From NCBI GenBank assembly GCA_934539295.1, contig CAKTCN010000029.1, positions 1 through 46,855 of the forward strand: a DNA stretch of 46,855 nt, in the 5' to 3' direction. Every line of letters begins with the position of its first letter. Positions within the stretch are counted from its first letter, which is position 1. This stretch comes from an uncultured Allosphingosinicella sp. GTDB lineage: Bacteria; Pseudomonadota; Alphaproteobacteria; Sphingomonadales; Sphingomonadaceae. The position numbers were made by a program, and so were the translations under genes. This document shows, piece by piece, positions 24,815 to 32,040 of the stretch. Below the pieces are notes generated by a model. That model searched no databases. It had not been told where the DNA came from and saw only the letters and a list, made by a program, of their open reading frames with translations.

Positions 24815-26220
24815 CTCTCGCGCTTGCCGCCGAAGCGCTTCTCGACCCGGTCGAAGAAGGCGCCGGCCCGGCCGCGCGAGTAGATAAGGCCCTGGTAGAG
24901 GGCGAGCATCAGCCGGCCGGCGCGGAAATAGAGCTCCGGCTTGCCCGCCTTGGTCGCGGCAAGGAACAGCCGGTGGCTCCACGCGCTGATCCGCCCGCGC
25001 GTCCAGTAGACGAGCTTGCGTCGCCAGGGCAGGCCGTCCGCACCCGGCGCCACCCGCTTGAGCGGGCGGCGCGCCGGGCCGCGGCGGGCAAGGCGGAAGG
25101 CCAGGCCTTCGCGCCGCTGCCGGAACCCCGCGGCCTGTGTCTGCACCACGAATTCGGCATCCACTTCGCTCAGCTTCAGGCGCTGCCCAGCGACTGCCTC
25201 GTCCACGATGCTGCGCAGCATCGGTGATCGCACCACCACCACATTGGTGCCCCATGGATCGGACGAATAGGGTTCCAGCCATGCGTCCCCGAACGAAATG
25301 TCGGCCGTTTCCGCGACCACGTCGTCGCAGAAATCGCAGGCCGAATTCTGGAAAAAGCCCGAGCCCCAGTCGCCTTCCACCAGGTGCCACCAATCCTGTT
25401 CGGGCTTGTCCCCGCCGCGCAGGGTAAGCTGCGTACGATACCAGTTGGCCGGGCGCTCGGCATCCTTGGTGCGGAAGTTGACGGCCTGGACCACATCCGG
25501 CGCCTTGCCCATCTGCAATGCGAAACTGTCGACCAGCTTCGCGCTCTTCATATGCCCGCAATAGAGGCCGAGCGTGTAGGTAACGCGCTGGGCGATCACC
25601 GGGTCTTCGCGGCGGAGCAGGTTGATCGCCTTGATGAAGCAAGGGACGCCGATCACCGCATAACGGCCGGGCCGGGCGCGAATGGCGGTGATCACATCCG
25701 ACAATTCGATCGGGTAGTAACGCGACTTGGCGCCCTGCCGCACCTCCGCTTCGCTGCGCGAGATGCGGTAGCCGAAGAAGCGACCTTCGGCGTCCGGATC
25801 GGTCGCCGCGACATGCGCAACACCATCCACCATGCCGCGCCGGATCAGTTCGGCCGCGACCCACGTCACCATTCCGCCCGAACTGCCCTGCGTGCGGAAA
25901 TCCTGTTCGGCGACATGGCCGACATAGGCCGTCTCGAACCGCCCTACGCGTCCGTCCACATGCGCGGCATCGGGGTAAAGCGCTGCGGCGATCTGGTCCT
26001 CGTCGCGTGCCTTTGGCGAGAACGGGCAGGTGCGCGAGAAGCCCTCGTCAGGAGTGCGGTACCATTCTGCAGGACCGGACGGCTTCAGTTGTCCGAACTT
26101 GTCCCAGCGCATCGCGGCGCCCTTGTCGCGGCCATTTGCTGCGCAGCTACCGCAGCCGATGCACAATCCTGCATCGACAATGTCGTGCGGGCTGATCGCG
26201 CGGCCATCAGCCAAGGACAT
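24811..26220 (-). CDS. Coenzyme F420 hydrogenase beta-subunit-like Fe-S flavoprotein
   Basis: Protein of 469 residues of the FrhB/FdhB family. Near the N-terminus C20, C23 and C26 (CIGCGSC) with a distant C65 (TCPFSP) form a ferredoxin-like 4Fe-4S site. The core has GSSGGMVTWVAAELIRRGMVDGV and AVIGVPCFIKAINLL, and the conserved pair CDFCDD with ADISFGDAW near residue 300. The C-terminal 120 residues are basic. Alphaproteobacteria normally lack F420, so an FAD-linked reductase acting in glycan synthesis is more likely. It overlaps the preceding polysaccharide pyruvyl transferase gene by 14 bases, which implies a joint task. Confidence 0.88.
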   Translation of the reverse strand: MSLADGRAISPHDIVDAGLCIGCGSCAANGRDKGAAMRWDKFGQLKPSGPAEWYRTPDEGFSRTCPFSPKARDEDQIAAALYPDAAHVDGRVGRFETAYVGHVAEQDFRTQGSSGGMVTWVAAELIRRGMVDGVAHVAATDPDAEGRFFGYRISRSEAEVRQGAKSRYYPIELSDVITAIRARPGRYAVIGVPCFIKAINLLRREDPVIAQRVTYTLGLYCGHMKSAKLVDSFALQMGKAPDVVQAVNFRTKDAERPANWYRTQLTLRGGDKPEQDWWHLVEGDWGSGFFQNSACDFCDDVVAETADISFGDAWLEPYSSDPWGTNVVVVRSPMLRSIVDEAVAGQRLKLSEVDAEFVVQTQAAGFRQRREGLAFRLARRGPARRPLKRVAPGADGLPWRRKLVYWTRGRISAWSHRLFLAATKAGKPELYFRAGRLMLALYQGLIYSRGRAGAFFDRVEKRFGGKRES

Positions 26221-27343
26221 GGTCGAGATACCTGTTCGACTGCTCGCGCAATTGCGCGATGCGCTGCCCGATTGCGGGGTTAAGGGGCGTACCGAGCAGT
26301 GCGTCGAACCGCTCCGCCCCGTCGCTCTCGGACGTCAGGTGCGTCTCCCCGCCTAGCTTGGACATGAGGTTGCGCACCTTGTTCGACCGATATTCGGACG
26401 TGACGCAGGCGAACGGCTTGTTGTTGAGCAACGCGAACACCGTGCCGTGGAAGAAGTTGGTCGCCACTGCCTCGGCACCGGCGATCGCCCGCGCAAAGTC
26501 ATGCGGTCCCGCATCGATGCGTTGTTCATGCGCGAAATCGTTGCGGTAGCCGACGCTGATCAGGCGGACACCGTGGCGATCCGCCCAGTCGCGCACGCCG
26601 CGCGCATACCAGTCCGGGAAGCCATGGCCGTAGACGACGGCATAAGGGCTCGCGGTTTCCTCGCCTTCCACCATCGGCGGAAACTGGAGGCATGGATCCA
26701 GCACCAAGGCCGGATCGATGCCCAATGCATCGCGGACGATGGTGCGCGAATTGTCGTCGCGCACCGAGATCGCGTCGAAGCGGCGCAGCTTGTCGGCCCA
26801 CCAGGGATCGAGCCCTTCCGCCGCATCGTGATTGCCGAAGCTCGCCGCATAGGAGGCGATACGCGCAGCGGGCACGCCCTCGCCATAGAAGATCGGCTTG
26901 CCGCCATACCAGGGATGGCGCTGGTTGAAGACCTCGTCACTGCCGACCAGCACCAGGTCGAACGGGTCCAGTTCCTCCGGCCGATGAAGCGAGAAGCGCC
27001 GTGACGCCGGCAGTGAGTCGGCCGCCTCCAGCACCTTGCGCGCCTTGCGCTTGTAGGCGGGGAAGTCGGCCCGTGCCGTGCGTTCGGGCAGGCGCGGCTG
27101 GAACGCGCAGCGCCATTCGACCCAGTTGATCTCCGGGCTGTCATGGTCCAGCAGCACCGCATGGTGGCCGCGGGCACGCAGCCCCTCGACCAGGCAGCGC
27201 GCCTGCCAATAGGAGCCGTAATTGATGCAGCGATGGAACGTGAGCACCCCGATTTTCTGCCCTGTACCTTCATTCGTCCCGGGCAATATCGCGGCCTTTC
27301 TGCTCGTCCTACCGGCGGCTGGCCAATGCGCGGGTTCCGTCAT
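26207..27343 (-). CDS. Polysaccharide pyruvyl transferase family protein
   Basis: Protein of 378 residues of family PF04230 (WcaK/CsaB-like), which transfer pyruvate from phosphoenolpyruvate to sugars as a ketal. The start of the fold is IGVLTFHRCINYGSYWQARCLVEGL. LVLVGSDEVFNQRHPWY and IASYAASFG follow, and the C-terminal half has YAVVYGHGFPDWYARGV, ATNFFHGTVFALLNNKPF and SEYRSNKVRNLMSKLGG, which carry the PEP-binding histidine and basic residues. No membrane segment. The next gene starts before this one ends (14-base overlap), so the pair is translated together. No other polysaccharide genes are adjacent, which makes the acceptor uncertain. Confidence 0.9.
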   Translation of the reverse strand: MTEPAHWPAAGRTSRKAAILPGTNEGTGQKIGVLTFHRCINYGSYWQARCLVEGLRARGHHAVLLDHDSPEINWVEWRCAFQPRLPERTARADFPAYKRKARKVLEAADSLPASRRFSLHRPEELDPFDLVLVGSDEVFNQRHPWYGGKPIFYGEGVPAARIASYAASFGNHDAAEGLDPWWADKLRRFDAISVRDDNSRTIVRDALGIDPALVLDPCLQFPPMVEGEETASPYAVVYGHGFPDWYARGVRDWADRHGVRLISVGYRNDFAHEQRIDAGPHDFARAIAGAEAVATNFFHGTVFALLNNKPFACVTSEYRSNKVRNLMSKLGGETHLTSESDGAERFDALLGTPLNPAIGQRIAQLREQSNRYLDHVLG

Positions 27344-27386
27344 GGTTCCTCATGCGACCAATCCTCTGGCACGGCGTTAAGGCGGC

Positions 27387-27761
27387 ATGACCCGATCAGC
27401 AACCGACGTGATGCACGACATCATCCTTTCCGCGGTGATGGACTCGGTTGATGCGTTGAAGGCGGCGTCGAAGGGCCTGCCCAACACCTTGCTGCGGGAC
27501 ATCAACGCCATCCACGCCAATGCCGCCTTCCAGGACCTGCCGCCCGAATTGCGCACGGCAATCACCAACAGCGTGCGGGGTGCGTTCAATCGGCTGCTGA
27601 AGGAAGGCTATACCGTCTCCACCGGCAAGCCGCCGGCCCCGTCCGGACCTCCGCCGCGCCATCCCGGCGGCGAGCGCCGTCCCGGCCCGCGCCCACCTGC
27701 CAAGGGGCCGCGTCCGCAGGGCCGTGGGCCGCGCCCGCCGCGCAAGCCGACCGAGCGCTAG
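27387..27761 (+). CDS. Basic protein with Pro/Arg-rich tail, unknown function
   Basis: Protein of 124 residues. The first 75 form a helical domain without signal peptide (MHDIILSAVMDSVDALKAASK, LPNTLLRDINAIHANAAFQDLPPELRTAI). The last 50 are disordered and rich in Pro, Arg and Gly (GPPPRHPGGERRPGPRPPAKG and similar), strongly basic, and could bind nucleic acid or ribosomes. It is divergent from the pyruvyl transferase gene and its TAG stop shares CTAG with the stop of the TonB receptor gene. I recall similar short proteins in sphingomonads annotated as hypothetical; no function is known to me. Confidence 0.75.
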   Translation: MTRSATDVMHDIILSAVMDSVDALKAASKGLPNTLLRDINAIHANAAFQDLPPELRTAITNSVRGAFNRLLKEGYTVSTGKPPAPSGPPPRHPGGERRPGPRPPAKGPRPQGRGPRPPRKPTER

Positions 27762-30145
27762 AAGAGCGTTTCCCAGCCAAGCCGGACGGTGCGCGGACGC
27801 AGCGGAGTCGATTGCAGTTCCTCGACCACGTCGAAGGGTGATCCGAAGGCGAAGCGATTGCCGACGCTGTCGAACAGGTTGGTGATCGAAAGCGACAGGG
27901 CATGGCGGCCCCGCGACAGGCGGGCACCTGCGCTGACGTCCAGCCAATTGCCCTGTTCCTGGCCCAGGATCGCGCCGATGCCGAGCCGCGATTTGCCGGT
28001 GTAACGCGCGCTCGCATGCAGGCCGAGGCCGAGGTCCGGCGCGATCTCGCGATCATAGGCGATGCCCATGCGGCCGCTCACGTCCGCGACGTTGGGCAGC
28101 GGCGCACGCGTCGTGATGATGGTGCTGGGTGCCGGATTGGTGACGATGCTGTCATTGGCGATGCCGGCCAGTTCGACGTGCAGATTGTCGCCCGGCCGCC
28201 AGCCGAGCCGCACGTCCAGCGTGTAGATGCGGCCGTCGCCGATATTGGCCGTGGTCGGAAACCCCGACAGGCTGATCGTGTCGGCCTGGATATCCTGCCA
28301 GCGCGTATAGGCGATCGATGCGGAAGCGTCGAAACGGCTGCGGCCCGGCCGGCCGTAGCGCAGCCCCGCCTCGAGAGCGCCGAGATCGTCGGGCCGGAAC
28401 ATGCGGATGAAATCGCCCTCCACCGCCATGCCGCCCGGCCTGAAGCTTTTCTGGTAACGCGCGAACAATGTCAGGTCGTGGCCTGGCTGATAGGCAAGCG
28501 CGAGCGAGGGCAGGAACGCCGTCTGCTTGCGGCTGCCGACCGGCGGCCCCGCCACCGGCATCAGCACCATGGCCGGCAGGTCGAGCGCGCCGCCCGCCAG
28601 CCGCGAGTGGGTGAGCCGGGCGCCGGCCGTGGCGATGAAATGCGGCGACAGGCGCAGGCTTCCTTCCCCGAACAGGGCCGCTTCCTCGACCCGGTTGCTG
28701 ACGCCTGTGCGCGGCGTGCTGCGCAGCAACGGGCCGGCATCGCGCCGTTGTTCGGCATCGTTGCTGATGAACGTGACGCCGACCAGCCAGCCACTCGAAT
28801 CGGCGCGCCCGCCCGACAGGCGGCTTTCCGCCGACAGGAGTGAGACACGCGTTTCCTGGTCGAACGCGCTTGCCGCGCCGCCCGATCGGGTCGCGTCATA
28901 GCGTTCGGCGATGTCCTGCCGCACGGCGCCAACCGCGCTCACGAACTGCGTGTCGCCCCAGTCCTTGGTCACGACCAGCTCGCCGAGCAGATAGTCGCTG
29001 GAAAATGGCTGCTCGGTCGCGCTGTCGCGGGTGAGCGGCGGCAGGTCGGCATGGGCGAATTGCGCGTCGCGGCCGCGAATGCGCTGCCCGGTCGCGCCGA
29101 TGTCGAGCGTCCACCCGCTCGGCGCCGCAAGCCGCAGCCCGACCCTGCCGCCGATGGTGCGGACCCTGTTCACATTGTTCATGCCCCGGCCGACATCGTC
29201 GATATAGCCGCCTTCGCTCAGGCCGTAGGCGACGGCACGCACCGCCAGGTGGTCGCGTACCAGCGGGAGGTTGAAGCGCAGCGCCGCGTCCGCGCCCGGA
29301 TCGCCATGCCAGGTCGCCGACCCGCCGATGCTGATCGCAGCTTCCGCCTGGCCGAGCTGTGGCCGGGCCGGCGTCACGCGGATGATGCCGCCCAGCGAGC
29401 CTGCGCCGTAAAGCGTGCCCTGCGGCCCTTGCAGCACCTCGATCCGGTCCACGTCGTAGAGGCGCAGGTCCGGATCGGGCGCATTGTAGTTGAGCCGCGT
29501 TTCGCCGAAATACTGGCCCGCGGTCGCCTGCGTGGGTCCGTTGAAGCTCGAATCCGCGATGCCACGGATGAACAGCTTGTTCCGCCCCGATCCAAGATGC
29601 GTGGACGCGATGCCGGGCAGCCGGCCGGCCAGCGCTTCGGTGCCCTGCAATCCACCTTCCAGGTGCGGATCGTCGCCATCGACGATGTCCACCGGTCCGC
29701 CATAGGCCGACAGGAGCACGGACCGCCGCGTGCCGGTGACGATGATTTCCGCATCGTCTTCGCCCGTGCTGGGCGACGGGGATGGAGCGGGCCTCAGAGG
29801 CGCAGGCCTCGCCCAGGCCTGCGGGGGCGGCGGCAGCCGGCGCACGATACGGAAGCTGTTGGCATCGATCGGAAGATGCCGTGCGGGCGTGCCGCGCAGC
29901 ATCTTCTCCAGCGCCTGTGCGGGGGTAAGCCTGCCCCTCACGCCGTGGACGCGCAGGCCTGCAAGCCGCGGGTCGGCGACGCCGATATTGATCCCGCTCT
30001 GGCGGCCAAGCGTCACCACTGCGTCGCCCAGCCGTCCGGCAGGCACGTTCACCGCCCGCCGCTCGGCCGCGGCGGCAGGGTGATGCACACATAACAGAAT
30101 TGCGGCCGCCGTGGCCGCCCCGAACATTCTCACCGGCGTTGCCAT
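27758..30145 (-). CDS. TonB-dependent receptor with N-terminal STN signalling domain (FecA-like)
   Basis: Outer-membrane receptor of 795 residues. A signal peptide (1-28) is followed by a secretin/TonB short N-terminal (STN) domain at about 29-105 (VNVPAGRLGDAVVTLGRQSGIN, TPAQALEKMLRGT). Such domains signal to FecR-type anti-sigma factors. A Pro-rich linker leads to DDAEIIVTGTRRS, a TonB-box-like start of the plug domain (LAGRLPGIASTHLG, IEVLQGPQGTLYGAGSLGGII). The beta-barrel ends with RLGWETLF, with the usual C-terminal Phe. The ligand is unknown; siderophore or heme uptake is one option. It is divergent from the sigma factor and anti-sigma genes, which are its probable signalling partners. 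Confidence 0.93.
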   Translation of the reverse strand: MATPVRMFGAATAAAILLCVHHPAAAAERRAVNVPAGRLGDAVVTLGRQSGINIGVADPRLAGLRVHGVRGRLTPAQALEKMLRGTPARHLPIDANSFRIVRRLPPPPQAWARPAPLRPAPSPSPSTGEDDAEIIVTGTRRSVLLSAYGGPVDIVDGDDPHLEGGLQGTEALAGRLPGIASTHLGSGRNKLFIRGIADSSFNGPTQATAGQYFGETRLNYNAPDPDLRLYDVDRIEVLQGPQGTLYGAGSLGGIIRVTPARPQLGQAEAAISIGGSATWHGDPGADAALRFNLPLVRDHLAVRAVAYGLSEGGYIDDVGRGMNNVNRVRTIGGRVGLRLAAPSGWTLDIGATGQRIRGRDAQFAHADLPPLTRDSATEQPFSSDYLLGELVVTKDWGDTQFVSAVGAVRQDIAERYDATRSGGAASAFDQETRVSLLSAESRLSGGRADSSGWLVGVTFISNDAEQRRDAGPLLRSTPRTGVSNRVEEAALFGEGSLRLSPHFIATAGARLTHSRLAGGALDLPAMVLMPVAGPPVGSRKQTAFLPSLALAYQPGHDLTLFARYQKSFRPGGMAVEGDFIRMFRPDDLGALEAGLRYGRPGRSRFDASASIAYTRWQDIQADTISLSGFPTTANIGDGRIYTLDVRLGWRPGDNLHVELAGIANDSIVTNPAPSTIITTRAPLPNVADVSGRMGIAYDREIAPDLGLGLHASARYTGKSRLGIGAILGQEQGNWLDVSAGARLSRGRHALSLSITNLFDSVGNRFAFGSPFDVVEELQSTPLRPRTVRLGWETLF

Positions 30146-30267
30146 CTCATGATCAAGCTGGCCCGATTCCCAGGTGTCCCCTCCCCATCGCAGGCCTGCC
30201 GCGACGAAAGCGGCATCAGCCGGTGAGGTCAAGGATAGACGTCGTGCGCACCGCCGCCCGCGAGTTT

Positions 30268-30339
30268 CGGGGAAGGCCCGACGAAACCTTCCCCGGCACT
30301 CGGGGGGCGAGTGCTTGAGCCCCGATACTCGAAGGGCTC
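30268..30339. promoter_or_regulatory. Three tandem hairpins in the divergent region before the sigma factor gene
   Basis: Stem 1: CGGGGAAGG (30268-30276) with CCTTCCCCG (30287-30295). Stem 2: GCACTCG (30296-30302) with CGAGTGC (30308-30314). Stem 3: GAGCCC (30317-30322) with GGGCTC (30334-30339). They follow one another almost without spacing in the 292-base gap between the TonB receptor and the sigma gene. They could act in mRNA control or be remnants of REP-like elements; stem 3 resembles the common sphingomonad palindromes. No clear promoter could be assigned in this gap. Confidence 0.5.
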
Positions 30340-30437
30340 ATGGGGCAAGACGGCGCCGGCAGCCCGGACCCGCACTGCCGCCCGCGACTTTTTTCGAAGG
30401 CTTGCATCGGACGCCGCTTCGGTCGCATGTCCCCGCC

Positions 30438-30962
30438 GTGGCCGTGGAAGCAACAGGGACGGCGGGCGGGCTCGAGGCCGTTCTGCTGGAGAATCGGGAG
30501 CGATTGCTCCGGTTTCTGCGCGCGCGCGGTGCGGGCGACGAGGCCGAGGACCTGTTGCAGGAATTGTGGATCAAACTTCGCAGCACGCCCGGCACGCCGA
30601 TCGCCGATCCCGCATCCTACCTGTTCCGCGCCGCCAACAACCTGATGCTCGACCGCCGCCGGTCGATGCTGCGCTCCTCTGTGCGCGACCATGGCTGGAG
30701 CGAGCTTTCGTCCGGCCCCGATGCGCAGGCGCCGGGCGGCGAGCGTGTGCTGATCGCGCGCGAGCAATTGGCGGCGACCGACGCGGCACTGGACGCGCTG
30801 GGGGATCGCACCGCCCACATATTCCGCCAGTTCCGACTCGAAGGCGTCAGCCAGCGCCAGATCGCCGCAGACCTCGGCCTCAGTCTCAGCGCGGTCGAGA
30901 AACATCTTCAGAAGGCCTATCGGGCTTTGATCGACCTCCGGGAGAATAAGGATGCGGGATGA
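30438..30962 (+). CDS. FecI-like ECF RNA polymerase sigma factor
   Basis: Sigma-70 family ECF protein of about 174 residues. Region 2 covers ENRERLLRFLRARGAGDEAEDLLQELWIKL and SYLFRAANNLMLDRRR, which bind core polymerase and the -10 element. Region 4 covers ALDALGDRTAHIFRQFRLEGVSQRQIAADLGLSLSAVEKHLQKAYRAL, the helix-turn-helix for the -35 element. There is no ATG near the domain start; GTG 30438 or 30444 is the probable start and neither has a strong ribosome site. The FecR gene begins 36 bases downstream, and the TonB receptor is divergent. This is the classic cell-surface signalling set, except that the receptor points the other way. Confidence 0.92.
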   Translation: MAVEATGTAGGLEAVLLENRERLLRFLRARGAGDEAEDLLQELWIKLRSTPGTPIADPASYLFRAANNLMLDRRRSMLRSSVRDHGWSELSSGPDAQAPGGERVLIAREQLAATDAALDALGDRTAHIFRQFRLEGVSQRQIAADLGLSLSAVEKHLQKAYRALIDLRENKDAG

Positions 30963-30998
30963 GGCGATCGGCGGCGTCCTGCTGGTGAGGGCACATTG

Positions 30999-31916
30999 AT
31001 GACGAACCGGGATCATGTCGAGGAACAGGCGATCGGGTGGCTTGTCCGCCTGCGCGATCCCCTGTTCGACGACTGGGACGGTTTCACCGCCTGGCTGGAA
31101 CAGGATCCGCGCCACACCGACGCGTATGAGCGTGCCGCACTGGCCGACGAAGCGGCGGTGGAGGCGCTCACCGCTCCGCAGCCGCGCCCGATCCTGCCCG
31201 CTCCCGAAAGGCGCGCTCCCAATCGCCGCCTTGCCCTCGGCGCGATGCTGGGCGCGTCGCTGGTCGCCTTCTTCGGCCTGCAGACGCTGCGCTCCGCCAG
31301 CCATGTGATCGAGACTGCGCCCGGCGAGCATCGCAGCATCACGCTGGCGAGCGGCGACCGCATCGACATGAACGGCGGCACCCGGCTCATCCTCGACGGC
31401 GACAATCCGCGCTTTGCCGAACTGGACGCTGGCGAGGCCCTGTTCACCGTCCGGCATGACGAGGCCAATCCGTTCATCGTCGAAGCCGGCGGTACGGTGC
31501 TGCGCGATGTCGGCACCGTGTTCAACGTGACGCAGGGCGAGAACGGACTTCATCTCGCCGTGTCCGAAGGCGCCGTTGAATATGATCCGGAGGGGCAGCG
31601 GCTGCTGGTCTCCGCCGGGCGGGCGCTGCGCGCCACGCCGGGTGCTCAGCCCCGGCTGCTTGAAGTCGCGGCCTCCGATGTTGCGGGCTGGCGGCAGGGG
31701 CGGCTTGTCTATGCCGGTGCCCCCTTGCGCGACGTGGCGGCCGACCTGTCGCGCAATCTCGGCGTGCCGATCGCCGTCGAGGGCGATGGCGCAAGGCCGT
31801 TCGTCGGTGTCATCCAGCTGGATCGCAGCGATCCCGCCTTCTACCGGCGGCTGGGGCCGTTGCTGGGCGTCGACGTGCGCCAGGCGGGCGACGGCTGGAC
31901 CCTGGTCGCCCGTTAA
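30999..31916 (+). CDS. FecR-type anti-sigma factor
   Basis: Inner-membrane regulator of 305 residues. The N-terminal cytosolic domain (WLVRLRDPLFDDWDGFTAWLEQDPRHTDAY, DUF4880) holds the sigma factor. A transmembrane helix lies at about 78-96 (ALGAMLGASLVAFFGLQTL). The periplasmic FecR domain (APGEHRSITLASGDRIDMNGGTRL, then FTVRHDEANPFIVEAGGTVLRDVGTVFNV) and a C-terminal DUF4974-like domain (LVYAGAPLRDVAADLSRNLGVPI) would contact the STN domain of the receptor. The ATG at 30999 directly follows an in-frame TTG; the Met start is preferred. It sits between the sigma gene and the autotransporter gene. Confidence 0.93.
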   Translation: MTNRDHVEEQAIGWLVRLRDPLFDDWDGFTAWLEQDPRHTDAYERAALADEAAVEALTAPQPRPILPAPERRAPNRRLALGAMLGASLVAFFGLQTLRSASHVIETAPGEHRSITLASGDRIDMNGGTRLILDGDNPRFAELDAGEALFTVRHDEANPFIVEAGGTVLRDVGTVFNVTQGENGLHLAVSEGAVEYDPEGQRLLVSAGRALRATPGAQPRLLEVAASDVAGWRQGRLVYAGAPLRDVAADLSRNLGVPIAVEGDGARPFVGVIQLDRSDPAFYRRLGPLLGVDVRQAGDGWTLVAR

Positions 31917-31990
31917 GCACCGCTTCCACCAGCAAATTTCATATAAGCCGTGCGGGTTTGGCGCCGCGGTGCCGTCCTGAGGTGCAGGGG

Positions 31991-32015
31991 GGAAGGCCGG
32001 CTTCGCGCGCCTTCC
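31991..32015. repeat. Hairpin in the leader of the autotransporter gene
   Basis: Seven-base stem GGAAGGC (31991-31997) / GCCTTCC (32009-32015) in the 124-base gap between fecR and the autotransporter, ending 25 bases before its ATG. It could attenuate or stabilise the downstream message; there is no T-run, so full termination is unlikely. Confidence 0.45.
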
Positions 32016-32040
32016 GTAAATCGACACCGATGGAGTTACC

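Noticed and set aside
24811..26220. Literal reading as an F420-reducing hydrogenase subunit
   Set aside because: No hydrogenase large or small subunit genes are nearby, and the organism type is not expected to make F420; the context is glycan modification.
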